DNA of 64,000 nt from Owenia fusiformis (taxonomy: Eukaryota; Annelida; Polychaeta; Sabellida; Oweniidae), in contig CAIIXF020000003.1 of NCBI GenBank assembly GCA_903813345.2, positions 12,044,931 through 12,108,930 of the forward strand. The letters run 5' to 3'. The notes beneath the pieces were generated by a model. That model did no database searches, was not told the origin of the DNA, and saw only the letters and a list, made by a program, of their open reading frames with translations. The first letter of the stretch is position 1. Every line of letters begins with the position of its first letter. The translations under genes were made by a program, and so were the position numbers. Positions 1-11,580 of the stretch are shown here, one piece after another.

Positions 1-300
1 TGGTGATTAGCCTTAATGGTGTTTATCAAATATTAGCCTTAATGGTGTTTATCAAATATTAGCCTTAATGGTGTTTATCAAACATTAGCCTTAATGGTGT
101 TTATCAAACATTAGCCTTAATGGTGTTTATCAAATATTAGCCTTAATGGTGTTTATCAAACATTAGCCTTAAAGGTGTTTATCAAATATTAGCCCTAAAT
201 GGTGTGTTATAATAGCCTATAATGGTGTTGCATTTACCTTAATGGTGTTCTTAGCCTTAATGGTGCCAACGACTTGCCCAAGTGGTGTTATATTAACTAA
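1..300. repeat. 26-bp minisatellite, truncated by window edge
   Basis: About seven regular copies of a 26-bp unit containing TTAGCCTTAATGGTGTTTAT are seen to about position 200; AGCC recurs at 9, 35 and 61, giving the period. The unit then decays into shorter variants that keep the phrase AATGGTG up to about 300. The array probably continues to the left of the window. No coding role is visible. Confidence 0.93.
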
Positions 301-1102
301 TGGTGCTAGTACTGTAGTGTATTTCACTGTGCCTAAATGATTAATTGTATGATGTACTAAAGTGAAATGATGAACAGTCAATGTGAGGTAAATATAAATG
401 TATTCTTAATCAACAACTGTATAATCAGGTAATCTACATCAAGTCTGATGTTACTTAACTATTATTATCTTGTATTGTTATTCAATTTATTTTTGTTTCT
501 TAGACACTCCACTATATTCTTCATGGTTTTCTTTATACTATGTTTTGTTCTGGTAGTGGATGTTAAAGGGGAGGTTACACCATTGCTTAATATTTATTGT
601 TAACCATTTTGATAAGTGAAGTTTTACATTTTCTTTATTCATGGCCGAGTTAGGCTTAATGCGGGACGCATTAGGACGTGTCCGCGTGAATGTAACATGG
701 TCATTTTCACATTTTATATTATTACTGTTCATATTAATCAATCCCTATTCATCTCAATATAACAGGTCCCTAAGTAGGTTGTTTGCAGTTTTACTCTTTT
801 AATACCATCACCTTTTATTGAAACCAGTTATTCAACTATGCAAACTGTGTCAGTTTTATATATCTATTGTTCCCTTATATGGTCTTTCTCACTCACATGT
901 AGCTGAGTTTGGGTGTTGGCTTGTCAGTAGTTGTTGTAAGAGTTAATGTTGTACATTACAGAGCATTGTATTTTGAACATTGAAGTTTGAAATATACTAT
1001 TTTATATATATTTTAATTTGAAGTTCGAGTTATTTAATTGCCACCCACGGGCCTTCCACACGCCCATTTACATAAATATATCTCAGAGTTATATTTTGTC
1101 TA
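301..1102. other. AT-rich sequence, no gene seen
   Basis: No open frame here looks like coding sequence, and I see no paired splice sites or RNA gene. A 67-codon minus-strand frame at 538-741 has low-complexity Asn/Lys content and no family motif. Confidence 0.6.
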
Positions 1103-2172
1103 TTAGAGAGATTTCGCAACTCACTTATTGCATGTTTATTATTCCCTTATGACTTACATAACGTACAACAAGAGGAGGGAAAGCCCCAACGCTTTAGCGA
1201 TGACTGACATATTACGTCTCTTGCGTACCATCTTCGTTTGCGCAAATTCTCACCAGTAAGTTTTCGAATATAACGCGTCGTTGTGATGTTTTAATCGATT
1301 TGAGCATATTCCTTACATCTTTATTTATCTTGATGTGAAATAACAAGCTATGATATTGGTTAACACGCCAGAAATAAACATAATATTACTCGAAGCGTTA
1401 TTAGAAAATTTTGAATCCGCCATTTTTGTTTGTCGATTTTGACCAATCAGAGACGTGGGTCATCTCAATACAGGTTTACATTATAAGCGTATGTCATCTT
1501 TGAACTCTGGGGTAAAGCTCTGTGCATGTACGTCTATATGATATTATAGACGACGATTTATAAGAGTGGAGAGGTTAAGCTACCGTTTAAAATCCAAAAC
1601 GCAACTTAAACGTATCAATCTGCCCTATACAAATACATGTAGAGTTCACACATAAATAGCCGTTCAGCTCTAGTGTTTGTTTAGACTATACCATAGCTTG
1701 TAATGAATCCCATTGATGAAGTTCAATAGCTGGTTTTCTAATACATATTTTAAACGAGCTCGTTTCGTAAGATTATTGGAGTTAAATCATGCGTAACATA
1801 CATCATCTTCTTCAGAAAGAATTATACTCTGCATCGAAATCAAAATTGCAAGGATAGTATTCAACAGACATGAGTATAATGATTCCCGTTGATAGCAACG
1901 TGAAAATTTAAAATTTCCCGTTCTAAACACGCAACTTTGAAGTTGAACGGGTATCTGAAGTAGACTAAAGCGATACAAGCCTATGTTGATTCAATGTACT
2001 TTGCGTTTACGTATACGTTTTGAAAAACCGTATTTGCTTAACCTCTCTACTATCACACTTATGGACGTATAGAGCTGCGCAATATATGATGACGAAATTA
2101 ACCGCTTCATAAATTATACGTATATACGGGAATGATAAACATGCCCACAAGTGAGTTGCGAAATCTCTCTAA
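1103..2172. mobile_element. ~1.07-kb inverted-repeat DNA element, no transposase
   Basis: The left end starts TTAGAGAGATTTCGCAACTC and its reverse complement is at the right end (about 2149-2172). The similarity continues inward with gaps for about 50 bp through CATGTTTAT and ATTCCC. A second inner pair, AGAGGTTAAGC near 1570 and its complement near 2040, suggests longer decayed arms. No open frame resembles a transposase, so it is a non-autonomous element. A target duplication could not be fixed with certainty. Confidence 0.75.
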
Positions 2173-2277
2173 AATATACCTTTCGATAATCTTGACACTT
2201 AATTTGCTGTAGTCCCTGAGGTGATTTTTCTAAGAGCCGTCCTAGTGGCAATTCAAAATCCTTTGAAGAGACATGTA

Positions 2278-2510
2278 CAGGGTGTCAAATAAATATGTTC
2301 TCCCCGGCTCTTGATTTCAAGAATGAACTTTTTTGCATAGAAGTGCATCTAGTTGAGCGAGCCATCTGGAACTTCTTGTATAGTTGCTCCATGAAGCTTA
2401 TTTTAAGATGCTAAAGAACAATTCAGATATCATACAGACAAAAAAGTTATGCAACATTTTCTGGATGTTAAAGTTGAGGGGGAGAACATATTTCTATTTG
2501 ACATTGCGTG
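2278..2510. mobile_element. MITE of the CAGGGTG family, TA-flanked
   Basis: The left end is CAGGGTGTCAAATAAATATG after a TA. The right end, read as its complement, is CACGCAATGTCAAATAG followed by ATATGTTCTCCCC, with TA beyond it. The roughly 35-bp inverted ends and TA flanks fit the Tc1/mariner superfamily. At about 233 bp it can code for nothing. Related ends occur near 9339, 13418, 15905 and 53915. Confidence 0.75.
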
Positions 2511-3289
2511 TATACCAACTAGTAGAAGTAATGGACTTCTACCCATACCCCAAACGTAATTAATTAACAAGCCGCTCGTGGACGCCTACAATGATATAAA
2601 AGCTATGATCATATTCTGACCACTCACATAATTAGTCATGAGCCTAGGGGATTGGTTATTGTAAAAGCAATGACTTATTCCTACCATTTAACGGTAAAAT
2701 GGATATATTTAATAAACACAGAAAATCAGGTAGTTGTTTATATACACGTACGTTAATTCTTTTTTAATATACAATTTTCAAGTTTTTAACAGAAAAAAAG
2801 GTTCAAGTAAAGTTTATATGTATCAGTCAAGACTACTATCTCGTCAGTATATTATTTACAAAACCAATGAAATAAGATCAAATTTTAGAAACCAGTTTCT
2901 ATATTTTGAAAACGTGTTAAGTTTGGATCCTAAATCCTGGATTACCAGAGGTCGACTGGATACTTTTGATCCTGGGGCTTTGCTTGGGGCGAAACTTTGT
3001 TTTAATGAGAAATGTCGCATTTATTCATAATGGGAAATGCTCCACGTCAAAGATATGGCTGTCTAAAATCACTTGTTTTTTCATCATGAAATATGCAATT
3101 CTTAAAAGCAATGTCATGTTTTATCTTTTTAAATTCAAAGGAATTAAACGATGTTTCTAACGCAATAGTTTGAAAAACTGGATAGTTTAGATTACAATTT
3201 TCCTAAAATCGTAAACAATTACACGATTCGACTTACATTTCTGCAGGTGGTTTCCTAAGTCGGTGAGCTGATTCGCAAATCAAAGAAGT
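2511..3289. other. AT-rich sequence, no supported gene
   Basis: Two overlapping plus-strand frames (2734-3030 and 2966-3160) are open but lack recognisable motifs, splice context or compositional bias of coding DNA. Nothing else is supported. Confidence 0.5.
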
Positions 3290-6200
3290 TGACGTGAACA
3301 CTTGCACCTTTAGCGTAAACGTTGCTTTAGAGAACTGAATGTGGACATTTTAAGCGTTACGCTGCTATGGAGAACCGAATGCGGGCACCGAGCTACAGCT
3401 TTAGCGTAAACGCTGCTTTAGAGAATTGAATTTGGACACTTTTAAGCCCCCCTCACATATGAACGAAAACCCCTTTACGTCAACTTGCGTATAGTGGCGA
3501 ATAGGAAATTAGTCAAATTCGTTCTCATTAGTACGAGTTCGTGACAGTACGTCGCAGTGTTCGTATAGATGCGTTTGTCAGCGTTTACCTCGGTTGAAAT
3601 TAGTCAAATTCGTCGGAAAATTTTGAACATGTTCAAAAAATTGCAGCGAATAAAAGTTTCGTGTGTCATTCGTTGAAATCCGTTTCAATGCGTTAACGAT
3701 CGGTTAACCTTCGCATTGGCTTCGTCAAGTGACGTTACAGGTCGCTGGGGATAAGGTCGTATCCCCATAATTTGCATGTCAAGCGACTGACGACGATCCC
3801 ATTACGAACCATTGCGGCAGTTTGCAACCTTGTACGCAGTGGAACGAATACTTACGAATTGGATCTACGTTAAGCTGAATAATTGAGAGAATACCAAATT
3901 AAATCAAATAATTATTTTGTCATGGAAGACACAGATCGACTGAGGCTGCAGTATGTGGCTGCTATGGCCCAGCAAGAAGTTTTAACGCAGCAACTTAACA
4001 TTCATGAGTTCATCAGAGGCCGTTTTAGGCGGAGAAGGGGACCCAGAGGACGTGGCATCTGGAGGAGACAATGGTTGAATCCAGAGAGACGGCGCCAATT
4101 CGGCATATATGATCAGCTCATGGTGGAGCTGAGAAGAGAGGACCCCAGAACATTCAAAAAGTTCCTCTGTATGCCAACAGAAATGTATGACGAAATCTTT
4201 GAGAGGGTCCGTCCTCGGCTATGGAAACAACATAGCTGGTACAGAGAGCCTTTAGGTCCAGGCCTCAAACTAGCTGCCACTATTCGCCACCTGGTTTCTG
4301 GTGCCAAGTACTCTGACATGCAGTACTCCTGGCGGGTTGCTGAGAATACCCTCTCTGTAGTGGTAAAAGAAGTCTGTCAAGCTATATGTGACAAATATGT
4401 TGATGAGGTCATGACAGCCCCCTCCACACCTGAAGAATGGAAACAATTGGCTGATGGTTTCCTCGAGAAGTGGAACTTTCAAAATTGCGTTGCTGCAATT
4501 GATGGCAAACACATAGCCATCAGAAAGCCTAATAGCTCTGGTTCCTTATATTATAATTATAAGGGTTTCTACAGCATCATCTTACTGGGAATTGTCGACT
4601 CAGACTACAAGTTCGTGTGGTGTGATCTGGGTGGTGAGTAAACTCTACATACGTTACTGCATTAATTTTGTAATTATATAGATTTAATACAATTATAGCT
4701 ATATTTGCAATGTATACTGACAATATTTTATCCTCTTACTCTTGTATAATATCAGGATATGGTTCAAGTGGAGATGCCAGGATCTATAATGCATCGGAAT
4801 TCTTGGAGATTGTTGCAGGATGGTTCGATCGCATTTCCACACCAACAGCCATTTCCCAACGACACCGTTGATATGCCTTTTTTCTTGGTAGGGGATGACG
4901 CATTCAGCCTCAGTGATCACATGCAGAAGCCCTATGGACATAGAACCCTCACTAGAGAGGAAAGAATTCTAAACTACCGGTTATCGAGGGCTAGGAGGGT
5001 TTCAGAAAACGCCTTTGGAATTTTGGCCAACCGATTCCAGGTACATTGTAATTTATAATATTTGTCGGCGAAACAAACCGTTAAACTCCAAGTTCCTGGG
5101 ACTATCTAGATACGTTTATTCGACTTCGAGTAAATGAGACTTCATTCGAACTTCCGCTAATTGAGACATGAAAATAGTATGTTTTGTTTGAAAAATAATT
5201 TGAAAGAGGCGCATAAATTGGAACCAACTGAGTTCCACATTCGACCTATAACAGTTTAACTATTAATCCGTATTTTCAATTTAATTCAATTTAACGCATA
5301 ATAACATTTCAGGTACTCCTCTCAACGATGAACCATAAGCCATCCACAGCGAGGCTGATAGTCAAGACATGCTGCATTCTCCACAACGGGTGCACCCCAG
5401 TTGTCCGAAACCCAGTTGTCCGAAACCCAGTTGTCCGAAACCCAGTTGTCCGAAACCCAGTTGTCCGAAAAATTTAGTCATAATTTACCAGATAAAGGGG
5501 GACGCACCTCAAGCCAGTTTCATGTCATGTATTTGGCAAAATTAATGGCATGGACGCATTCTGATGTATAGATCTCTCTCTCACTTTGAATTGCATCCAT
5601 TACACGGCGTTACCAGAATGACAGGAACGGGGGATTTATTTTACATTGTGATTCTAAAAAAGGTCATCAAAACACAATATATATTACGGAACAGTTGATC
5701 TTATCTTATTCAATATATTTTATATAGGCAAAATAAAATGAAACATTTTGAAACCGATAAAATAAGTTAACGCATAAAACTTTAAGAATAAACAGTACAC
5801 ATATTACGTTGTCAAAATGTTTCGTCGCATTTAATTTCTTAGTCTCTGTCTCTTATCAAATCGTAAAATGTAAAAGAACAAAACATTCTAAACGTAATCA
5901 CTTGGGATTAACTGGAAACGAAGACAGGCTGTCCTCGTATCAAATTGGATGTTCTCCCATTCGCAAGAAGTTTCATTTTCGCCATGTACTCACTTCATCT
6001 TTTTGAATTTAATCTCTATTTCTCGAACAGAGTACCTAAATGAAGAATAATTTTTGGTTTCAAAAGATTTACACGTCAACTTTACTCAATAAATGCCCAC
6101 TGGCTTGGGAAAACTATTTCCCTTTTATGAACGCCCATCACACATTGGAAAAATGTTGTTCCCTCTCAAAAAGCCCCATGGGGCATAAAGAAAATTGGTT

Positions 6201-6469
6201 TAAAAATTGTAGACCCCTATGTATGTTAATATGTAAACGCCACTTTGCAATGAGAATAGCATAATTTAACTTTGTTTATTTGAAGATCTGTATCACCTGT
6301 ATTTTTATCTTTCGACAGTTTTTATTAGGCTAAATACTAGCTTCACGATCACTTTTCATTTGATATTACATCCTAGCACTATGAATAACATTTATAAATT
6401 GCCCTGATGTAAATAAAATGAAAAAAGTATTATTTATCAACAGAAATTTAAAATTCACCGGGCGGCTGC

Positions 6470-6600
6470 CGTGGGAAATGTGACTGCAAAAGTATGAGAG
6501 CGCAGAATTTCTACGGCGAGCGTGGAAAAGCTATTGGCCGCAGAAATGATAGACCGCACAGTGGCCGTTGGAAATGTGACTGGGGTGTAACTCCCACAAA
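6470..6600. repeat. Dispersed repeat with GGCCGCAGAAATGATAGACCG core
   Basis: The motif GGCCGCAGAAATGATAGACC, flanked on both sides by copies of CCGTxGGAAATGTGACTG, also occurs (as GGCCGTAGAAATGATAGACC) near 38755 and, in the opposite strand and more decayed, near 36730. This shows a mobile or dispersed family with at least three copies in the window. Confidence 0.6.
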
Positions 6601-6769
6601 TCGGGGACACATATGCAATCCACGTTATTCTTCAGGAACAGAAAATGCAACCAATGATAAAATAAAAAATTGCATTTTGAATCCGACTGAGTCCTATTGA
6701 TCCTCATAAATTACCCCCTACTCATACCAAGTTAAAATGTGCCCATCGTGCGCCTAATGCTAATGGCGC

Positions 6770-7520
6770 TGTCACACTTGTCGTGTCCCGTCCCGTCTCT
6801 CAACGTACAAAGCATTCAGGCCAAAATTTAAGGAATAAGCTATAGTGAGCTGTTTCAGAACGCCGTCTGAAACGCGTTCTGATTCTGAACCCACTGTATT
6901 CATTGGACGGTTGGAGGTCGTCCATGCTTACACTTTCAGTATCTGACCCTATTATCACACCAAACTAGTTCTCACTACGCTCTCGAGAACGGGCTTAAAC
7001 TGTATGGACGGATTGGAAGTATCGTTTAGAACCGTTTGGGGTCTACTTACTACCCTTTCACGCGGTCTTCGACCGTTAATTGGAATTTTTGACCTACCAG
7101 ATGCTTGAAAATCAAGGATTGCGAGTCTGATACTGCACCTTTTTTCTTCCATTATACCATTAAAAGCAAAACAAAATTGCACTTCTGTCAGTGCATTACT
7201 TTATTGTAAAGAGTCTCTCGTTCTAGCAGCGTTTTGGTCCACACTCCCCAGCTGTTAGAAGGCCTTCTTACAGCTGGGGACCAAAATTACGCTGGAAGTA
7301 GGAACTCTGTTTAAGATAATGACGTACCACCAGAAAGAGATTTTTGTCATGCTTTGAATGGAACAAGTTTGAAGAAAAACGGTGCAGTATGAGACTCGTA
7401 ATCCTTGATTTTCAAATATCCGGTACGTCAAAAATTCAAATTAACGGTCGAAGTTAGGACCGCGTGGCAATTATATCGAGTGACAATGTACTAACGACGA
7501 ACAGGACGTGGGGCAAAGGT
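6770..7520. mobile_element. Foldback element inside the 8-bp-TSD transposon
   Basis: About 7045-7150 and 7378-7475 are inverted copies of one another, sharing GACCGTTAATTxGAATTTTTGAC and AAAATCAAGGATT. The centre is a palindrome at 7246-7279 with arms CCCCAGCTGTTAGAAGG and CCTTCTTACAGCTGGGG, one mismatch and no loop. No coding frame. The outer borders are not certain. Confidence 0.7.
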
Positions 7521-8850
7521 TGAACTGTCTCAGAATGTATTGGGAACGAGGTAGAAATAAAGAATTCATATGAACGAGTCATGCAAGATACTAAAGAGAT
7601 ACAAATGCATTTTGATACTCAGTTTTTGGGCAATTAAAACTCCCTGTCTGCATTGAGTAGTTATTTATTGTCCGGTGTATAATTTTTAAACATTATCCTA
7701 ATTTTTCACAAAACTTTTTTTGATTCTGCAATAGTTAATGGTTGACATCTATGGCACACTAAAAACGATTTTTTTTTTATGCAGGGTACGTACATGATAC
7801 AGATCAAATCTTGGCTCTACTACAAACTATTACACACTTACTTCAACAGTTCAATATATCGCAAAAACACAGTTTTGATTTTGAACAATATCACCAATGG
7901 GAGAAATTCTTAAATCTAAATGTTTGGAAAGGAATACGTTTCTACTAAAACATACAAACCTCTTATATTATGATGAAAAAAGGATAGACATCTGATATGT
8001 ATATATGCCACATATATAAGTTATACGAAATGAGCATATTTTATTGATTTATCGAAAATTTGGACGAAATCTTAACAATGGGTGGTACTGAACAACCAAA
8101 ATCTTCTTTTTAGATATTTTTCAGGCTAGAAATATTATCAATTGATATTGGAAAACATAATTAACCATATTTTATTGAGAAAAGGGAATGAAAAAAATCA
8201 TCAAATGAATATAATTGTCACGGACGTCCATACGTTATTCTAATGAGATAGATGTTCCTTTCGCCAGAATATTCTCTCCGACTGTGATAATTGTCTAAAA
8301 TGTTGGCGGCAGTCTTGAATTTTCAACAAGAAGGAGTGCGATTCGTCCTGGACAATGCGGTTCAAAATTTGTATAGAATGTCCATATAAGTCTATGTGCC
8401 GAGAATCTAGTAAGAATATATATATGATCGTGAACTTTCGGACCCATTATTGACCGGGCTAACCGATGTCAACGTGATACCAATGTTATGCTGTCCTGAT
8501 TCGCGAGGTTGCGACAAGATTCGTTACTAAGAAATTTAATTTTTTAATTTTCGGAGAACTGGGTTTCGGACAACTGGGTTTCGGACAACTGGGTTGACCC
8601 CCTCCACAACTTGATGAGAATGAAGTACCCTACAATGCAAAATGCACTGATTGACCAAGAGGACAGAAGAGGCGACATGGTTCCTGGGGAATGGAGGAGA
8701 GATCGCAACTTGGAAGATGTCAGGGCTGCCAATATCAGAGGCCACAACACAGCAAACAAAAAGGGGAAGATTGTGAGAAATACTCTGAAGCACTGGGTCA
8801 ACTCTCCAGCAGGAAGTGTACCATGGCAAGACAGGATCGTGCCAAATTAA

Positions 8851-9338
8851 AGGTTGGACTTTGAGAAATAATCTAAAGCACTGTGTCAACTTGAAATTAA
8901 GTGTAATTTGCCTGACATAAATTGTAAAAACTAGTTGTTTTACGAGTCTAATAATAAGAAATGTATTGATATAATATCAAAGGGAAAATACCAAACATGA
9001 TCAGAAAACACAAGAGAAACAAAATCTTTAAGCGAATATTGTCATTAAAAACAAACCCCAACTATCCCAAATGAAATTCAAGCGTCAAAAGAAACAGTGT
9101 CCAACACCCCTCCCCTTCCATTCTAATATGAAATATTACGACCCAAAACCATAAAACATAGGGATATTTCATTCAAACTGAAGTAATTACAATAATTGCT
9201 TGGCATGGTAACCAATTGTACGTGTTAATAACATTCCCAATGGATGATCACTGTATGAATTTCAAATCTGTGTTGACTACGACCTCTTAATTAAGGTAGA
9301 CTATGTTAGAAATGTCAGAAGAGCCATATTAAATACAG
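8851..9338. other. 3' part of the Harbinger element, no gene
   Basis: AT-rich sequence after the transposase stop. There is no second Harbinger gene and no open frame with family features. Confidence 0.5.
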
Positions 9339-9420
9339 GGTGACACCAAAAAATGCCACCCAATAGGTTAACAATTTCAGATTTATATATGATAGTGTGG
9401 TGTTGTCAAGTAAATTGACC
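9336..9420. repeat. Single end of a CAGGGTGACAC mariner-like MITE
   Basis: TA followed by CAGGGTGACACCAAAAAATG and CCACCC matches the ends of the complete element at 13418-13780. No opposite end was found nearby, so this is a fragment. Confidence 0.55.
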
Positions 9421-10000
9421 CTTACACTTTTCGCAAAGGTTCGTTTAGATTCGGAAGCATGCGCACAATTGCGCTTTGGTTCGCATGTATGCGTTGTTAA
9501 TCGCTGACGGGAATCGCTGACGCCTCCTGCTTTTCGTAAGGCTTTGTTCAGATTCGGAAGAATGCGCATAATTACGCTTTATTTCGCATGTATGCGTTAT
9601 TACTCGCTGAAGGGGATGTCAAAGGTTGTTTGCGAGACGCAACGCATCTTAGCGAAGAAAAGTAGTAATTCGTCACACTTCGTAAAATATTCGCAACAAA
9701 TAGTTACCTTACATTACTATTCGTTATGTTTTCTATTATGTAACATATTTTTAAACATTTTCGCTCAATATTCGCCAGAATGACTAATTTACCACATGCG
9801 TCAGGCTGCGTTTGGTGGATTCGTTCATATGTGAGGGGGCCTTAAGCGTTAACGTTAACGTTGCTAGAGAGAACCGAATACGGGTACATACATAGTTTAG
9901 GGTCAACGTTGCTCTAGAGAACCGAATACGGGCACCTACATATTTACTATTTAGGGTTGACGTTGCTTTAGAGAACTGATTATGGACACTAGCGTCGCGA

Positions 10001-10590
10001 GCTTCTAGAGCTTCCACAATATCGCTCCTGATATTCTGAGAGTCAGCACCAAGTACATGATAAAGCTGTATTTTGAAGAAGCAGAATTGAACTATTTGAA
10101 AGCTCTTTTAAAGACATACTCAACTCCTGATGGAAAACTGAATATAGACATTTTATATATTATATATATTATAGTCTATAATATAGCTATTATTATTGAC
10201 ACTGCGCTATACGTCATAAGCACGGCACTGCGCACCAAGCCGTCTTACCTGAACAAATATGAAGCCAAACAAAATAGCCCCCCCCCCCCTCAGTCAAAAG
10301 CTGGCTGCGCCTCTAAATTAGCACTGATTAACCAAGCAATAAAAGAAACAGAACCGAAACAATGCTTACGGACGATTTAGTATTTGATTAAACCTACCAA
10401 GGTATCCATCTGAATTTTAAATTTAACAATTAGTGAGCAATCAGGTATGGCTCAACGGTTCTGAAGTGGTGCTATGATACCTCTAATTTTTCTACAAGAA
10501 CATCTTTATATTGAATGATAGTATCAGCGAATCTCAAAATCAAACCCATGCCAATAGACATTTAGAAATTGGAAGTGAATCAACTACAAT
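10001..10590. other. Upstream region of the GPCR, no supported gene
   Basis: A 107-codon plus frame (10057-10380) begins plausibly with charged residues but dissolves into low-complexity Ile/Tyr from an AT repeat and then a run of 12 C (10278-10289). I do not call it a gene. No clear core promoter element was identified upstream of the receptor. Confidence 0.45.
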
Positions 10591-11580
10591 ATGAATGTAA
10601 CGAAAGATGTTGAGAATCCCAAGAATGAAACATTGGACTCATTTTCAATATTCATGCTAACATCAAATTGTGTTCTTTCATTGTTGATATGTGGTGGAAA
10701 TATCCCAGTAGTTGTCAGTATCATTTCATTTAAATCGTTGCGAACAGTGAGCAATATGTTCTTGGTCAGTTTGGCGGTGGCTGATATTTTTATCGGGGCA
10801 GTGGTATTACCTTTGCGTGTCATCAGCTTATATTTGCCCCCGCTTATCTCCGGCAGAGTCATACAGAATGAATACATCTGTTTAGTTAGATCTTTCATTA
10901 GCAGATGTTCGTATGGTGTTTCTCTTGCCAGCTTAGGTGGAATTGCTTTAGATCGTTACATTGCTGTTACTAAGCCTTTAAAATATAAAGTGCTTGTAAC
11001 ACGCCGACGTGCAATGCTGTGTATTACACTGTGTTGGCTTTATCCGATTGTCGTCTGTTGTTTCATGTTTTACAAGCGAATGCCTCATTTTGATGAATCT
11101 GTCTCTGAATGTGCAAAGCAGGTTTACAATCGTAAATACAACATCTTTGTGAATGTGAATATCATTGCGGCGTTTCTGATCATAGTGATTTCACACCTCG
11201 TTGTGGCAGTTGTTGCATTCAAAAGTCGAAAAGCACATATTCAAAAACTAAGTAGGTTCAATAACAATCTAGCTGTTGCCTACTTGAAAGACAGTCGTTT
11301 AGTAAAAACGATGACTTTACTAGTCGGGTTGTTTGCAATATGCTGGTTGCCTACAACTTTTACTATCCTTCTTCAAATGACTGTTGATCGTAAACGACTG
11401 GTTCATCTTTGGAAAATCTTCCAGTTACTATTGTGGGCAAACAGCGCCGTGAATCCTTGGATTTATGCATTCCGTATCAAAAATCTTAGTAAAGGTATGA
11501 GGCGTGTTGTCTTGTGTAGGTACAAGACACAACAAATTCAGGAACAAGGTCATATCGTGAACATTATCGCTCTTGAATAG
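10591..11580 (+). CDS. Class A (rhodopsin-like) G-protein-coupled receptor, orphan
   Basis: An intact single-exon 329-residue protein, a normal length for the family, with seven hydrophobic segments. The N-terminus is short, without a signal peptide, and has two N-glycosylation sites (N2, N12). Hallmarks: Asn37 in TM1 (GGNIPVVVS), LAVAD with Asp65 in TM2, Cys97 at the start of TM3 spaced 25 residues before Arg122 of DRY (121-123), Trp149 in TM4, Cys174 in the second extracellular loop (likely disulfide with Cys97), CWLP at 251-254 in TM6 and NPWIY at 288-292 in TM7. Ser104 occupies the place where amine receptors have the ligand-binding Asp, and TM5 has no proline, so a monoamine ligand is unlikely. 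It would sit in the plasma membrane and signal through heterotrimeric G proteins. The ligand is unknown. All landmarks are intact, so it looks functional. Confidence 0.95.
   Translation: MNVTKDVENPKNETLDSFSIFMLTSNCVLSLLICGGNIPVVVSIISFKSLRTVSNMFLVSLAVADIFIGAVVLPLRVISLYLPPLISGRVIQNEYICLVRSFISRCSYGVSLASLGGIALDRYIAVTKPLKYKVLVTRRRAMLCITLCWLYPIVVCCFMFYKRMPHFDESVSECAKQVYNRKYNIFVNVNIIAAFLIIVISHLVVAVVAFKSRKAHIQKLSRFNNNLAVAYLKDSRLVKTMTLLVGLFAICWLPTTFTILLQMTVDRKRLVHLWKIFQLLLWANSAVNPWIYAFRIKNLSKGMRRVVLCRYKTQQIQEQGHIVNIIALE

Larger units (their letters stand above)
5388..8602. mobile_element. 3.2-kb non-autonomous DNA element with 8-bp TSD and 15-bp iteron ends
   Basis: The host sequence TCCACAAC is duplicated exactly at 5380-5387 and 8603-8610. 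The left end reads GGGTGCACCCCAGTTGTCCG and carries five tandem 15-bp units CAGTTGTCCGAAACC. The right end, as complement, begins GGGGGTCAACCCAGTTGTCC and carries three such units. An 8-bp duplication is typical of hAT and also of the Zisupton/KDZ and P groups; the GGG terminus is not a classic hAT end, so the family stays open. The interior has no transposase-like frame and holds an inverted-repeat insertion (about 6770-7520) and a dispersed repeat (6470-6600). Confidence 0.88.
3922..8850 (+). pseudogene. Harbinger transposase gene, frameshifted and split by an insertion
   Basis: A three-exon gene for a DDE transposase (DDE_Tnp_4 type). Exon 1 runs 3922-4633; the ATG at 3922 (MEDTDRL) is preferred because the frame has no ATG further upstream. 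It ends at a GTGAGT donor. Exon 2 runs 4756-5040 and exon 3 starts at 5313 after TTTCAG. Family landmarks are visible: AAIDGKHIAI with the first catalytic Asp, CDLGGYGSSGDARIYN across the exon 1/2 junction, FLVGDDAFSL, and NYRLSRARRVSENAFGIL with the catalytic Glu. Exon 3 codes for STARLIVKTCCILHN, is broken at 5387 by the 3.2-kb element, and resumes at 8611 with LMRMKYPTMQNALIDQ to the stop near 8850. One base in excess near 4800-4815 shifts the frame between NASEF and LQDGSIAFP. Both lesions inactivate it; when intact it would have cut and pasted its own element in the nucleus. Confidence 0.9.
3446..9841 (+). mobile_element. PIF/Harbinger DNA transposon (disrupted)
   Basis: The left end is GCCCCCCTCACATATGAACG and the right end reads, as its complement, GGCCCCCTCACATATGAACG, giving inverted repeats of about 22 bp. 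Both ends abut TTAA (3442-3445 and 9842-9845), which contains the 3-bp TTA/TAA duplication typical of PIF/Harbinger. The pre-existing minisatellite on both sides confirms the borders. Without the inserted element the transposon would be about 3.2 kb. It codes for a DDE transposase of the family; the Myb/SANT-like partner that autonomous Harbinger elements normally carry was not found inside it. Two direct copies of about 90 bp with period about 113 bp lie at 9422-9612. The element is dead: see the transposase entry. Confidence 0.9.
3290..10000. repeat. 45-52 bp minisatellite split by the Harbinger insertion
   Basis: Degenerate units carrying GTTGCTTTAGAGAAC then GAAT and GGACA or GGGCAC recur about every 45-52 bp on both sides of the transposon, at about 3300-3441 and 9846-10000. 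Each side ends in mid-unit at the transposon border. Joining the flanks across TTAA regenerates a normal unit (compare the intact copy near 3340-3365), so the array predates the insertion. The coordinates span the whole split array; 3446-9841 is the inserted element. Confidence 0.85.

Noticed and set aside
8536-8889. Minus-strand frames over the right end of the 8-bp-TSD element
   Set aside because: They run through the iterons and antisense to the transposase's last exon.
10057-10380. 107-codon frame upstream of the GPCR as an extra exon
   Set aside because: Half of it is AT-repeat Ile/Tyr sequence followed by poly-C; the GPCR is complete without it.
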